DNA from: Neochlamydia sp. S13
GTDB taxonomy: Bacteria; Chlamydiota; Chlamydiia; Chlamydiales; Parachlamydiaceae
Direction of reading: 5' to 3'
Assembly: GCF_000648235.2 (NCBI RefSeq)
Contig: NZ_AP017977.1
Span: 1,488,001 to 1,552,000, forward strand
Length of the DNA stretch: 64,000 nt
Below, in pieces: positions 36,572 to 45,831 of this stretch; position 1 is the stretch's first letter; each line of letters opens with the position of its first letter. The notes beneath the pieces were generated by a model. That model had not been told where the DNA came from and made no database searches. It saw only the letters and a program-made list of their open reading frames with translations. The position numbers and the translations under genes were made by a program.

Positions 36572-37045
36572 ATGTCAAGAAGACGTAGAGCAGAAAAAAG
36601 ACACATTGACCCTGAACCACTTTATGGCAGCACTTTGCTTGCTAAGTTTATCAATAGGGTGATGATCGGCGGAAACAAATCTGTAGCTCGCAGAATAGTA
36701 TATAATGCTTTAGAAAAATTTGCCAAGCGCATCAAAGCAGAAAACCCTTTAGAAGCTTTTGAGCAAGCTTTAGAAAACGCTAAGCCCGCCTTAGAGGTTA
36801 AATCCCGGCGTATTGGTGGTGCTACCTATCAAGTACCTATTGAAATTCCTACTAACCGCCGTATCGCAATGGCAATGGGATGGATTATCAATCACTCTCG
36901 CGCTAAAACTGGGCGCTCCATGGAAGATGGTCTATCTACTGAGTTAGCTGATTGCTTCCATAATCAAGGTACCACCATTAAAAAGAAAGACGACACCCAT
37001 AGAATGGCTGAAGCTAACAAAGCTTTTGCTCATTATAAATGGTAA
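36572..37045 (+). CDS. rpsG: 30S ribosomal protein S7
   Basis: 157 residues. It shows FINRVMIGGNKSVARRIVYNAL, VKSRRIGGATYQVP and the C-terminal DDTHRMAEANKAFAHYKW typical of S7, the assembly protein of the 30S head. The 187-base gap after rpsL is unusually long for this operon and contains no gene. GAGGAA precedes the ATG. Confidence 0.99.
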   Translation: MSRRRRAEKRHIDPEPLYGSTLLAKFINRVMIGGNKSVARRIVYNALEKFAKRIKAENPLEAFEQALENAKPALEVKSRRIGGATYQVPIEIPTNRRIAMAMGWIINHSRAKTGRSMEDGLSTELADCFHNQGTTIKKKDDTHRMAEANKAFAHYKW

Positions 37046-37063
37046 CGAAGGAAAGAATTAATT

Positions 37064-39151
37064 ATGGCTAGACCTGAGAAAGAACACATTAAAAATGTAC
37101 GTAATATTGGTATCATGGCTCACATTGATGCCGGTAAAACTACAACAACAGAAAGAATTCTGTATTATACCGGCCGTACACACCGCATGGGTGAAGTGCA
37201 CGAAGGCGCGGCTACCATGGACTGGATGGAGCAAGAGCAAGAGCGTGGCATTACGATTACTTCCGCTGCAACCACGGTTTTCTGGAAAGAGTGCAAAATT
37301 AATATTATCGATACTCCTGGCCACGTGGATTTCACCATTGAAGTTGAACGTTCCTTGCGAGTTTTAGATGGTTCAGTAGCTGTATTTTGCTCAGTTTCTG
37401 GAGTAGAACCTCAGTCTGAAACAGTATGGCGTCAAGCAGACAAATACGGTGTCCCACGCATTGCGTTTGTTAACAAGATGGACCGTATCGGGGCGGACTT
37501 TTTCGATGCGATTAAAACCATGCGTGAAAAGCTTCACGCTAATGCGATCCCCGTTCACTGCCCTATCGGCGCAGAGTCGGAATTCAAAGGTATGGTTGAT
37601 CTAGTCTGCATGAGAGCTTTTTTCTTCCACGATGAAACTTTAGGGGCCGACTGGGAAGAGGCAGACATTCCTGCAGATCTTCTGGAAAAATGCCAGCAAT
37701 TGCGTTCAGAGTTATTGGATGAACTAGCCACTATAGATGAAAATAATGAAGAATTCATGACAAAAGTTTTGGAAAATCCCGACTCTTTAACAGTGGATGA
37801 AATCAATACAGTCATCCGTAAAGGTGTATGTACAAACAAATTTACTCCGGTACTATGCGGTTCAGCTTTCAAAAACAAAGGCGTACAGCACCTGCTTGAC
37901 GCGGTTGTTAACTGGATGCCATCTCCTCTTGATCGGGGTCAAATTAAAGCCCATGATCTTAAAACCAATGAAGATATCTTTTTGAAACCCGAAGATAATG
38001 CGCCTTTTGCTGCCTTAGCTTTTAAGATCATGACAGACCCTTACGTGGGCCGTTTAACTTACATTCGTATTTATAGCGGTACCTTAGTGAAAGGGATGAA
38101 CTTAATTAACAGTACCAAAGATAGTAAAGAAAGAATCTCCCGTCTTTTAGAAATGCATGCCAACCAGCGTAAAGAGAAAGACGAATTTTATACAGGCGAC
38201 ATTGCAGCTTGTATTGGGTTAAAGAAAGCTAGCACAGGCGACACAATCTGTTCTCCTGAGCACCCTATCTTGCTCGAAAAAATGGAGTTTCCAGAATCTG
38301 TAATTTCTATGGCTATTGAGCCGAAATCTAAAGGAGACCGTGAAAAGCTAGCTCAGGCTCTTTCTTCCTTATCCGAAGAGGATCCTACTTTCCGAGTTTA
38401 CACTAATGAAGAAACGGGTCAAACAATCATTGCAGGTATGGGCGAACTTCACCTTGAGATCTTGCACGATCGTATGAAGCGCGAATTCAATGTAGAAGCT
38501 AGCGTCGGTAAACCGCAAGTTTCTTATAAAGAAACAATTACCTCAGCAGCTGCTAGCCAAACTAAATTTGTTAAACAATCCGGCGGCCGTGGTCAATATG
38601 CTCACGTCGAGCTAGAAATTGAACCAAACGAGAAAGGCAAGGGTAATGAAATTGTTAGCAAAATTGTAGGGGGATCGATTCCAAGAGAATATATACCTCC
38701 CACAATCAAAGGGATTGAAGAAGGCCTTGCTACGGGTGTGCTTGCTGGATACAATCTAGTAGATGTTAAAGTCTCTATTGTGTTTGGTTCCTACCATGAT
38801 GTCGACTCTAACGAGATGGCCTTTAAAATTTGTGGTTCTATGGCTATTAAGGACGCTGCTAAAAAGGGTAAGCCGATTTTATTAGAGCCTATCATGAAAG
38901 TGGATGTGACTACCCCTGAACAATATATGGGCGATGTAATTGGCGATCTTAACCGTCGCCGTGGGCAGATTTTAGGCCAAGAAAACCATAAAGGTGCGGT
39001 CCTCATCCATGCTGAGGTTCCTCTTAGCGAAATGTTTGGTTACTCCACCTTGTTGCGCTCGCTATCCTCAGGACGTGCAACCTATGTGATGGAACCTAGC
39101 CACTTTGAAAAAGTGCCGGCAAAAATACAAGAAGAAATTATCAAGAAATAA
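37064..39151 (+). CDS. fusA: Elongation factor G
   Basis: 695 residues, a complete five-domain translocase GTPase. The G motifs are [13 protein letters not shown] (P-loop), the switch [11 protein letters not shown] and NKMDR. Domain IV contains [15 protein letters not shown]. The gene lies 18 bases after rpsG, with AAGGAAAG upstream, in the str operon. It drives mRNA-tRNA translocation and, with RRF, ribosome recycling. Confidence 0.99.
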   Translation: MARPEKEHIKNVRNIGIMAHIDAGKTTTTERILYYTGRTHRMGEVHEGAATMDWMEQEQERGITITSAATTVFWKECKINIIDTPGHVDFTIEVERSLRVLDGSVAVFCSVSGVEPQSETVWRQADKYGVPRIAFVNKMDRIGADFFDAIKTMREKLHANAIPVHCPIGAESEFKGMVDLVCMRAFFFHDETLGADWEEADIPADLLEKCQQLRSELLDELATIDENNEEFMTKVLENPDSLTVDEINTVIRKGVCTNKFTPVLCGSAFKNKGVQHLLDAVVNWMPSPLDRGQIKAHDLKTNEDIFLKPEDNAPFAALAFKIMTDPYVGRLTYIRIYSGTLVKGMNLINSTKDSKERISRLLEMHANQRKEKDEFYTGDIAACIGLKKASTGDTICSPEHPILLEKMEFPESVISMAIEPKSKGDREKLAQALSSLSEEDPTFRVYTNEETGQTIIAGMGELHLEILHDRMKREFNVEASVGKPQVSYKETITSAAASQTKFVKQSGGRGQYAHVELEIEPNEKGKGNEIVSKIVGGSIPREYIPPTIKGIEEGLATGVLAGYNLVDVKVSIVFGSYHDVDSNEMAFKICGSMAIKDAAKKGKPILLEPIMKVDVTTPEQYMGDVIGDLNRRRGQILGQENHKGAVLIHAEVPLSEMFGYSTLLRSLSSGRATYVMEPSHFEKVPAKIQEEIIKK

Positions 39152-39164
39152 GGTTTATCATCCT

Positions 39165-39521
39165 ATGGCAAAACAACAAGAGAAACAAATAAAGCAAGAA
39201 AAGGTGCACAAGCCGGCGCGTCAAAAGATTCGTATTAGGCTTAAAGGATACGACCAACGTATCCTCGACCGTTCTACTGAAGATATTGTAGAAACAGCAA
39301 AGCGTACAGGTGCAGCAATAGCTGGTCCTATTCCTCTACCCACACGTATTGTAAAATTTACTGTTTTGCGCTCACCTAACATTGACCGCAAATCGCGTGA
39401 GCAATTTGAGATGCGCACGCACAAACGTCTTATTGACATCCTTAACCCCACCGGCAAAACTATCGACGCTCTTAAAACGTTGACCTTGCCAGCGGGCGTG
39501 GACATCAAAATTAAAGCGTAA
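39165..39521 (+). CDS. rpsJ: 30S ribosomal protein S10
   Basis: The frame extends back into fusA, but ATG 39165 lies 13 bases after the fusA stop and gives a 118-residue S10 with a Lys/Gln-rich N-terminal extension of about 18 residues, then [17 protein letters not shown], the long loop GPIPLPTRI and [19 protein letters not shown]10 heading no separate cluster but closing rpsL-rpsG-fusA is a chlamydial arrangement. It also serves as a NusE-type antitermination factor. Confidence 0.98.
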   Translation: MAKQQEKQIKQEKVHKPARQKIRIRLKGYDQRILDRSTEDIVETAKRTGAAIAGPIPLPTRIVKFTVLRSPNIDRKSREQFEMRTHKRLIDILNPTGKTIDALKTLTLPAGVDIKIKA

Positions 39522-39531
39522 TTGTTTTTAT

Positions 39532-39572
39532 GCTGTAGAGCTTAGCTTGGCTTAAGTTCTACAGCTTTTTCT
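39532..39572 (+). terminator. Terminator of the rpsL-rpsG-fusA-rpsJ operon
   Basis: GCTGTAGA (39532-39539) pairs with TCTACAGC (39558-39565), with a partial inner stem, followed by TTTTTCTCTCTTT. Confidence 0.8.
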
Positions 39573-39859
39573 CTCTTTCATAGTCTTTTGCTGATTTAAG
39601 CAAAAAAGCCCCCTAGACAGTCCCCATTCTCTAAGCTCATAAGCTTAGATTATTCAAGCAGTATAAACACTCCTCCCTTCTCTACATTCTTTGCCCAATG
39701 AATGAAGTTCTTAGCTTAATTTATTTAATCTTAGATAGAGGATTATACTTAAGGAAGCTGCTTAAAAGCGTATAGAGCTTATGAAGAATATCATTTTTTA
39801 TTTTTAGTAAAAATCTTACTAGCTTTTCTTTCTGCTGCTAGAGCCTAGCAAGGCTTTAA
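39573..39859. other. Intergenic space between convergent genes
   Basis: No gene or clear structure beyond the terminator on its left side. Confidence 0.4.
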
Positions 39860-40168
39860 CTAGTAATAATTAATAAATAAAGCTGGAGAATCACTCTTTA
39901 AGCACTTAGAAATAACTTTCCCCTGAGAGACATATAGGATATAAGATAGCTGATCTACGGCGGAAGAAGAAAGAGAAGTACGCTGGATATAAATATACTC
40001 TTGCAGGCCATTAGGCAAACGATTTACCTCATAGGGAGAGCCAAATTGAGCCTCAATAGTTGTTATAGAGGTGCCTGGTACTATTCCCTCAAAACCTGAA
40101 GTAGTCATTATAGGGGCCATGCATCCAGTTAAAAAAAGCAACAACAAATTTAGGTAAACTTTTTCCAT
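39860..40168 (-). CDS. Small lipoprotein, BamE/SmpA-like
   Basis: 102 residues. The N-terminus MEKVYLNLLLLFLTGCMAP is a lipoprotein signal with lipobox LTGC, so Cys16 should be lipidated. The mature part (GFEGIVPGTSITTIEAQFGSPYEV and so on) resembles the short SmpA/OmlA fold, in which a G-xx--V---FG-P pattern is typical; this is a weak similarity. Its start overlaps the preceding gene by 19 bases, so translation is probably coupled. It is last in the minus-strand run rodA, 40150-40599, this gene. Confidence 0.75.
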   Translation of the reverse strand: MEKVYLNLLLLFLTGCMAPIMTTSGFEGIVPGTSITTIEAQFGSPYEVNRLPNGLQEYIYIQRTSLSSSAVDQLSYILYVSQGKVISKCLKSDSPALFINYY

Positions 40169-40599
40169 ATTTTCCCCTCTATAATTGTTCGATATTGATC
40201 GGAAGAATTATATTCGGCACGCAACAAATAATCCCCATTTTCCTGCCGCTCATAGACTTCAAAGCCTTCAAAGTCATTGCTTAGAGGGTATTCCCAGGCT
40301 ATAATTTTAGCATCGATTACCCCTTTACCATTTACGCTTCCAATAAGCTCATTTTCCAATCTGACGCTAAAAGAAGCGGGAGCCATTTCAAAAAAGGTCA
40401 ATTGATTAGACACCTGTTCATCTACCCCATGTATTTCTACAGACTGCTGACAGATGTAACCTATATTTTCCTTCTGCTTATCTACTATCCATTTTGTATA
40501 AAAATGTAAGCTTTCGGGAGAAGTGCTAAAAGTTATTTTTCCCTCCCCTATCCAAACTCCTGGATGAAAAATAAAATGATGGGTTTGGTAATGAGTCAT
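40150..40599 (-). CDS. Hypothetical protein in the rodA operon
   Basis: 149 residues, not recognised. It has a beta-rich pattern (HHFIFHPGVWIGEGKITF, GKGVIDAKIIAWEYPL) without a signal peptide and could be a small beta barrel of lipocalin type. Its ATG overlaps the rodA stop in TAATG, and its 3' end overlaps the lipoprotein gene, so all three are translationally linked and may act in the envelope. Confidence 0.75.
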   Translation of the reverse strand: MTHYQTHHFIFHPGVWIGEGKITFSTSPESLHFYTKWIVDKQKENIGYICQQSVEIHGVDEQVSNQLTFFEMAPASFSVRLENELIGSVNGKGVIDAKIIAWEYPLSNDFEGFEVYERQENGDYLLRAEYNSSDQYRTIIEGKIWKKFT

Positions 40600-41735
40600 T
40601 AAAACATGAACCTCCGACTATAGATACTTTGTAAAATTCCTAGGGCCATCATAGTAGATAAAGTAGAAGATCCTCCATACGTAACCAGTACTAAAGGAAC
40701 ACCCGTAATGGGTAAAAAGCCACTCATCATACCAATGTTAACTAAAATGTGCATAGCCAGGTAAACTGTTATCCCTGCTGATAATAATCTACCAAAATGA
40801 TCTTTAGCCACTACTGATACTTGAAAGCTAAAATAGATTAAAGCATAAAAAAGCATAAGCATAAGAAGCAAGCCTATAAAACCAAATTCTTCCCCAAAAG
40901 CCGGAAAAACTGAATCAGTATAAGCAGCAGGAAGCCAGCCACCGCTTGTATATTCGCTCTTCCTAAACCCTACTCCCGTTAGCCCACCTATGCCGATAGC
41001 AATAGAAGCACTTTTTTGATGATGAGTATAAGGATTCAGCCGATCAAACTGATAATCTTTTAAAATAAGGCTTGCATAGGGCCTTAATTTTTCATGAGGA
41101 AGCACGCCCAAAAAAATTAGAGCGACTATAATTAAAACGATAGAAGCCACAAAGGTCATAGCTTTAATTATCTTGGGATGGATATCTCCAAAATAAAACA
41201 TGACAAGAGTGATAGGAAAAAGAACTAGAGCCGTCCCTAAATCAGGTTGCTTAAGGATTAGAATAAAAGGAATGCCTACGATAATCATGCTAAAGAAAGC
41301 TGTACGAAAAGAATGGGAATCTGTTTTGGTTCTTTCTAAAAACCAGCTTAAAGTGATGACTACGATCAGCTTAGCATATTCCGACGGTTGAAAGCTAATA
41401 TTAATAAATGGAAGGCGATACCAGCGATTGACACGCGCAATTGAATCTGTAAAAAATAAGCCAACTAAAGATAAGATCACTAGGACATATAAAATCCATG
41501 CCAGCTCGCGCAATTTGTTGTAATCAAAACCTGCAAAAAAAATAAAAACAAACCCTCCTATCATGAACCATTGAATTTGCTGTCTAACCATAGGTGTAAT
41601 AAGCCTTTCCTCTGTGATCTCTGCAGATCCTTCAAGAGAGTAAGCCGAGATGACAAGAAGGCTCATTACCATTAATCCTAATATTACAGGAATAATGCGA
41701 AAATCTATACGAGAAAGGTATTGGTAGTTCCACAT
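40599..41735 (-). CDS. rodA: Peptidoglycan glycosyltransferase/shape protein RodA
   Basis: 378 residues with about ten membrane helices, a SEDS-family protein polymerising lipid II. Family signatures visible are SFQPSEYAKL, KQPDLGTALV (the catalytic Asp region) and LPITGVPLVLVTYGGSS near the C-terminus; the usual LPFVSYGGSS is altered to LVLVTYGGSS. Chlamydiae make a thin septal peptidoglycan ring and keep RodA. It is divergent from birA with 53 bases between, an order also found in Chlamydia. Confidence 0.96.
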   Translation of the reverse strand: MWNYQYLSRIDFRIIPVILGLMVMSLLVISAYSLEGSAEITEERLITPMVRQQIQWFMIGGFVFIFFAGFDYNKLRELAWILYVLVILSLVGLFFTDSIARVNRWYRLPFINISFQPSEYAKLIVVITLSWFLERTKTDSHSFRTAFFSMIIVGIPFILILKQPDLGTALVLFPITLVMFYFGDIHPKIIKAMTFVASIVLIIVALIFLGVLPHEKLRPYASLILKDYQFDRLNPYTHHQKSASIAIGIGGLTGVGFRKSEYTSGGWLPAAYTDSVFPAFGEEFGFIGLLLMLMLFYALIYFSFQVSVVAKDHFGRLLSAGITVYLAMHILVNIGMMSGFLPITGVPLVLVTYGGSSTLSTMMALGILQSIYSRRFMF

Positions 41736-41788
41736 AAATTTTATCTTAAGATAGGATATCAGCTATTCTATACGAGTGAGTCCTTTAT

Positions 41789-42511
41789 ATGAAAATCAAT
41801 TGTCTTTATTTTAATACTTTAGATTCTACAAACAGTTGGTCTAAAAAGAATTACAAAAATTTTGATCCTACCTGCATAACTCTTGTTTTTGCTGATCACC
41901 AAACGATGGGTCGAGGACAATACCAGCGCCGCTGGCTCTCCCCTGCAGGTCAAAATATTTATGCTACCTTCACATTTTTTGTAGATAGCAGACAAACGTT
42001 TGTAGCTAATATTCCACAAGTTTTAGCTTTAGCTGCCCTGAAAACACTAAAAGAGTTGCACCTTCAGCCCTGTTTGAAGTGGCCTAACGATATTTTAATA
42101 AACAAAAAAAAAATCGCTGGAATACTTTGTGAAACTATTACAGATAACTACCAGAGCGTTATCGTGACGGGGATTGGCATGAATGTTAATATGCCTTTAG
42201 AAATCACTAGCCAAATTGGTCAGCCAGCGACTTCGTTATTCATAGAAACAGAGCAGACTTTTAAAACCTCTCAGATCTTAGGCCTACTAAAAAATAATTT
42301 TATGCCATTGCTCCATCTTTTTCTTGAAAAAGGGTTTCAGCCCTTGTTAGAAGATTTTAAACAAGGCATCCTCCATCAGCCAGGAGACGTTATTCGTATA
42401 AACAAACACGAGGGCACATTTGAAGAGATTGATGAGCAGGGAGCTCTAGTGCTACGATTGCCAAACGGTCGCATCCAAAAATTCTACGCCGGGGAACTTT
42501 TACTTCCTTGA
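41789..42511 (+). CDS. birA: Biotin-protein ligase, group I (no DNA-binding domain)
   Basis: 240 residues. The catalytic domain has GRGQYQRRWLSPAGQNIYAT (biotinyl-AMP-binding loop), KWPNDILINKKKIAGILCE with the catalytic Lys, and a C-terminal beta domain. No helix-turn-helix precedes it, so it ligates biotin to the acetyl-CoA carboxylase carrier protein but cannot repress biotin genes as E. coli BirA does. Confidence 0.95.
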   Translation: MKINCLYFNTLDSTNSWSKKNYKNFDPTCITLVFADHQTMGRGQYQRRWLSPAGQNIYATFTFFVDSRQTFVANIPQVLALAALKTLKELHLQPCLKWPNDILINKKKIAGILCETITDNYQSVIVTGIGMNVNMPLEITSQIGQPATSLFIETEQTFKTSQILGLLKNNFMPLLHLFLEKGFQPLLEDFKQGILHQPGDVIRINKHEGTFEEIDEQGALVLRLPNGRIQKFYAGELLLP

Positions 42512-42891
42512 TAGAAATTGACTTAATTAATTTCTTAAGTGCTGCACTTAGCAAACTGTCATACCTTTTCTATGCACAAGATAAAAGTAAGTCAGCATTT
42601 TTTGTAGGATAAAGACGGAGGTTTTTACCACCCAATTGGTTAGGAAAAGAAAATTAGCATTTTCAAAGGTTTTAAAGGCATCACCACTTCTTTTATTCCA
42701 CAACCTTACCCGCAGAAATCATGTTCTTTTTATTAAGGCAGTAGAAGCTTCTCCGCAAATCTTTATCTATCTCCCTAGACAAAATTAAAGATTAAGTATC
42801 TATTTCCACATTATCTTGCCTGTTTTGTTTTTTCAACTATATAATCAATTTAAAAAACGACAAATAGGCATAAAATTTAAAGAGACTATCC
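42512..42891. other. Intergenic region upstream of F-box/LRR gene 1
   Basis: No gene is visible. The last 90 bases (TATTTCCACATTATCTTGCC onward) resemble the region before F-box/LRR gene 2 (CTTGCTTATTTTGC onward, near 45750), so the promoter was duplicated with the gene. Confidence 0.5.
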
Positions 42892-44025
42892 ATGAATTCT
42901 AGCCATCCTATCACTATTGAGCACTTACCCAATGAAATACTCGCCCCTATTATAATGGCTTATGCTAGTCCCTCCCTATTCAGGGTTTGTACAAGATGGT
43001 CTCATCTGCTAGCTAAGGAAATCATGCCCTCTCTTTATAAGCAAATAAGCAAAATGCATGTTCCTCAAGGGAATGTTAACGAGCGAACTCTTTTTTTAGA
43101 TAAAATTTATAAGCTAGAGGCTAACCTTCCTGAAGTAACAAAAATAAATAAAATTTTTAGACGCATCTTTATTTTAGCTGAGTCTTTTTCTCCATCAGAA
43201 TTTAAAGAAAAACCTCTACAGAAAAGATATCTTACCCTCGCTAATTACTCTTCTTATCTTGTAAACATTAATCGCTTATTAATGTGGAAAGAAATTCCTG
43301 GTGGAAAGGAATCCTTAGGCCAAAAGAATATTCAACATTTATCTTTAGCAAAAAAAGGAAAGCTTTTTAAAGCATGGGTTGAAAGGTATGGTAAAGATAT
43401 TACCAGCTTAAAGCTAACAGGAATAGGATTGACCTTTTTACCTCAAGAAATAAGACTACTCTCTCGACTACAAGAACTTTGTTTAAACGACAATCAGATT
43501 ATCACATTTCCAGCAGAGATCCCGCAGCTGCCTCAATTACAAAAGCTTTACTTAAGTCACAATCACATCACTTTTCTTCCTGGCGAAATAAAACAACTCT
43601 CTCATCTACAAGAGCTTGTATTGGTTAATAACCAGCTTATTTTTTGCCCTACCGAGATAGGACAGCTATCTCAGCTACAACATCTTGACTTAAGGAACAA
43701 CCAACTGTCTTTTCTTCCTGCCGAGATAGGTCAGTTAGCTCAGCTGCAAGAGTTCTACCTAAGTAACAACCAGCTCTTCTCTCTTCCTGACGAGATAGGA
43801 CAGCTTCTTCAGCTGAAAGTCCTTAACTTAAGCGGCAACCAGCTTACCTCTCTTCCGGCCGCCCTCAAAGGCCTTTCTCGACTCCAAAGTTTATACTTAA
43901 ACAACAATCAACTTTCTTTCCTACCTCCAGAAATAAGGCAACTATCTGCTCTAAAAAAGCTGCAAGTGAAAGGAAACCCGCTGCAAAGCCTTTCAACTGA
44001 AATAAAGCAACGTTTTAGGTTGTAG
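42892..44025 (+). CDS. F-box/LRR protein 1
   Basis: 377 residues. The N-terminus ITIEHLPNEILAPIIMAYA, then PSLFRVCTRWSHLLAKEI is an F-box (L-P-E-L--I, V-W--L), the Skp1-binding motif of SCF ubiquitin ligases. A helical linker (about 60-165) leads to nine leucine-rich repeats of 22-23 residues (LQELCLNDNQIITFPAEI type) to the end. F-box plus LRR is the SKP2 architecture: the LRR selects a target, the F-box brings it to the ligase. In a bacterium this can only act on host proteins, so it is a likely type III effector. The paralogue at 45832 is separated by an IS element. Confidence 0.92.
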   Translation: MNSSHPITIEHLPNEILAPIIMAYASPSLFRVCTRWSHLLAKEIMPSLYKQISKMHVPQGNVNERTLFLDKIYKLEANLPEVTKINKIFRRIFILAESFSPSEFKEKPLQKRYLTLANYSSYLVNINRLLMWKEIPGGKESLGQKNIQHLSLAKKGKLFKAWVERYGKDITSLKLTGIGLTFLPQEIRLLSRLQELCLNDNQIITFPAEIPQLPQLQKLYLSHNHITFLPGEIKQLSHLQELVLVNNQLIFCPTEIGQLSQLQHLDLRNNQLSFLPAEIGQLAQLQEFYLSNNQLFSLPDEIGQLLQLKVLNLSGNQLTSLPAALKGLSRLQSLYLNNNQLSFLPPEIRQLSALKKLQVKGNPLQSLSTEIKQRFRL

Positions 44026-44092
44026 TTGAAAAATTCTCTGGTTGTATCCTTAAATTTTTTAAGGGAAGGAATTGATATATTCATAAGCTTTT

Positions 44093-45599
44093 ACTCGATG
44101 ATATACTTTTTTCTTGTTGACTAATTTTTAATAAAATATTGTTATACCTTATCAATTCATTAAAAATAATTTTTCGTCTATGTTTTCCCAACCGCTTCCC
44201 TTTATAAAAGAATATTTAAATCAACTTGAAGTTGCTCTCAAGCAAGAAAATCCTCATAATAATTTATCCAAAATTCAATGGTGTTGGCTAGCCTTTTGTT
44301 TGATGGGAATATTAGTTACTAATTCAATCTGTTGGGCAAAATTTGAAAGGGCTGGTCTTAAAAGCTATAAAAAGATGGCTTTATCGGCCATGTTTAGACG
44401 TGCTAAGATTGCTTGGAATAGGCTGCTAATTTGTAGTGTTCGCGCGGTCCTGCATAAACATGGCATCACAGAAGGGGTTCTTGTTATCGATGATAAAGAT
44501 CACAGTCGATCAAAAAATGCTGAGAAGTTGCATCATTTACATAAAATCCGTGATAAAAAAACTAGTGGTTATTTTTGTGGTCAAAATATAGTATTTCTTC
44601 AGCTAGTGACTAAAAAATTTTGCATCCCCGTCTCCTTTGCCTTTTATTCTCCCGATCCCGTACTCACAAGATGGCAACAGGAAGTGAGGAAGCTAAAAAA
44701 GCTGGGGATTTCTAAAAAAGACCGTCCAAAAGAGCCTAAAAGGTCGATAGAATATCCAAAAAAGTATACACTAGCTTTACAATTACTTAAGAATTTTGCC
44801 TGTGAATTTCCTGCTTTTAAGGTCACTTGTGTACTGGCTGATGCTCTTTACGGCAACAGCTTGTTTGTAGATGGAGTAGAAGGTATCTGGCCTGGAGTGC
44901 AAATCATTACTCAACTTAGAAAGAATCAAAAAGTCATGCGAGGTAAAAAGTCTCTCTCATGCCAAGAATTCTTTGAAGCCTACAAAGGCTGGAATCAGGA
45001 AATTTTCATTCGCGGTGATAAAAAAAATGTGGTGCAAGCCGGGGGAGCAAGGTTATATGTTCCTTCTCATCATAAAAAACGCTTGGTAATAGCCCTTAAA
45101 TATGAGGGCGAAAATGAGTATCGCTATCTTATGGCTGCAAATCTTTCCTGGAATATGAAAGATGTAATGCAAGGATATACTTTGAGATGGTTAGTAGAGG
45201 TTTTTATTGAAGATTGGAGTAGTCATTGTGGGTTTTGCAGTTTGGCCAAACAGTGCGGCGTTGAGGGATCAGAGCGACCTTTGATTCTAAGCCTGCTGTT
45301 TGACCACTGCTTTCTTTTTCATTTGTCTCAAACAAATTTCATTAAGAACAAACTCCCTTTAGCAACCTTGGGGAGCCTAGTAGAGAAGTCTAGAGTGGAT
45401 GCTTTGTGTCAGGTGGTAAGAGAAATTGTTGAGAATGAAAATTCAAGAGAACTCTTCAGTAATTTCGAAAAGACGCTAGATGAAATCTTTGTTTTAAGGC
45501 CTTCTCGTAAACATTTAAATGCAGTACAAGAAAATGTAACCTTTGAGTCATCAAGAAAAGTTGCCTAACTGTCAAGAATAAAAAAGTATATCATCGAGT
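44093..45599 (+). mobile_element. Insertion sequence, second type (about 1.5 kb)
   Basis: Terminal inverted repeats start ACTCGATGATATACTTTTTT at 44093 and end with the complement at 45599; one transposase lies inside. I see no convincing target duplication. It sits between two F-box/LRR paralogues without breaking either. Confidence 0.88.
44180..45568 (+). CDS. DDE transposase, IS4/IS701 superfamily
   Basis: 462 residues. The likely DDE residues lie in VLVIDDKDHSRS, VLADALYGN and RWLVEVFIEDWSSHCG, the pattern of IS4-like/IS701-like transposases with a basic helical N-terminus. It is unrelated in sequence to the 364-residue transposase at 30438 and 56815. The gene is intact and nearly fills the element. 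Confidence 0.9.
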   Translation: MFSQPLPFIKEYLNQLEVALKQENPHNNLSKIQWCWLAFCLMGILVTNSICWAKFERAGLKSYKKMALSAMFRRAKIAWNRLLICSVRAVLHKHGITEGVLVIDDKDHSRSKNAEKLHHLHKIRDKKTSGYFCGQNIVFLQLVTKKFCIPVSFAFYSPDPVLTRWQQEVRKLKKLGISKKDRPKEPKRSIEYPKKYTLALQLLKNFACEFPAFKVTCVLADALYGNSLFVDGVEGIWPGVQIITQLRKNQKVMRGKKSLSCQEFFEAYKGWNQEIFIRGDKKNVVQAGGARLYVPSHHKKRLVIALKYEGENEYRYLMAANLSWNMKDVMQGYTLRWLVEVFIEDWSSHCGFCSLAKQCGVEGSERPLILSLLFDHCFLFHLSQTNFIKNKLPLATLGSLVEKSRVDALCQVVREIVENENSRELFSNFEKTLDEIFVLRPSRKHLNAVQENVTFESSRKVA

Positions 45600-45831
45600 T
45601 TTAAGAATATAAATAATTTTCCGAACCATCAAGAATTATATATATATCTAAATTATGTTTTTCACCTAAAAGAGAACAAAGAACTTTAGCAACTTTTTAT
45701 ATTCCTCTATTTTTAGACTTAAAGGCTAAAAATTTATTGCTAAGATTTTCTTGCTTATTTTGCTTTTTTTACTATATCTTTCTGAGAAAAAATGATAAAT
45801 TTATGCATAAAACTTATAAACAGGCCCTGTA

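Noticed and set aside
44093-45599. IS insertion inactivating an F-box/LRR gene
   Set aside because: Both neighbouring genes have complete starts, repeats and stops; the element is intergenic.
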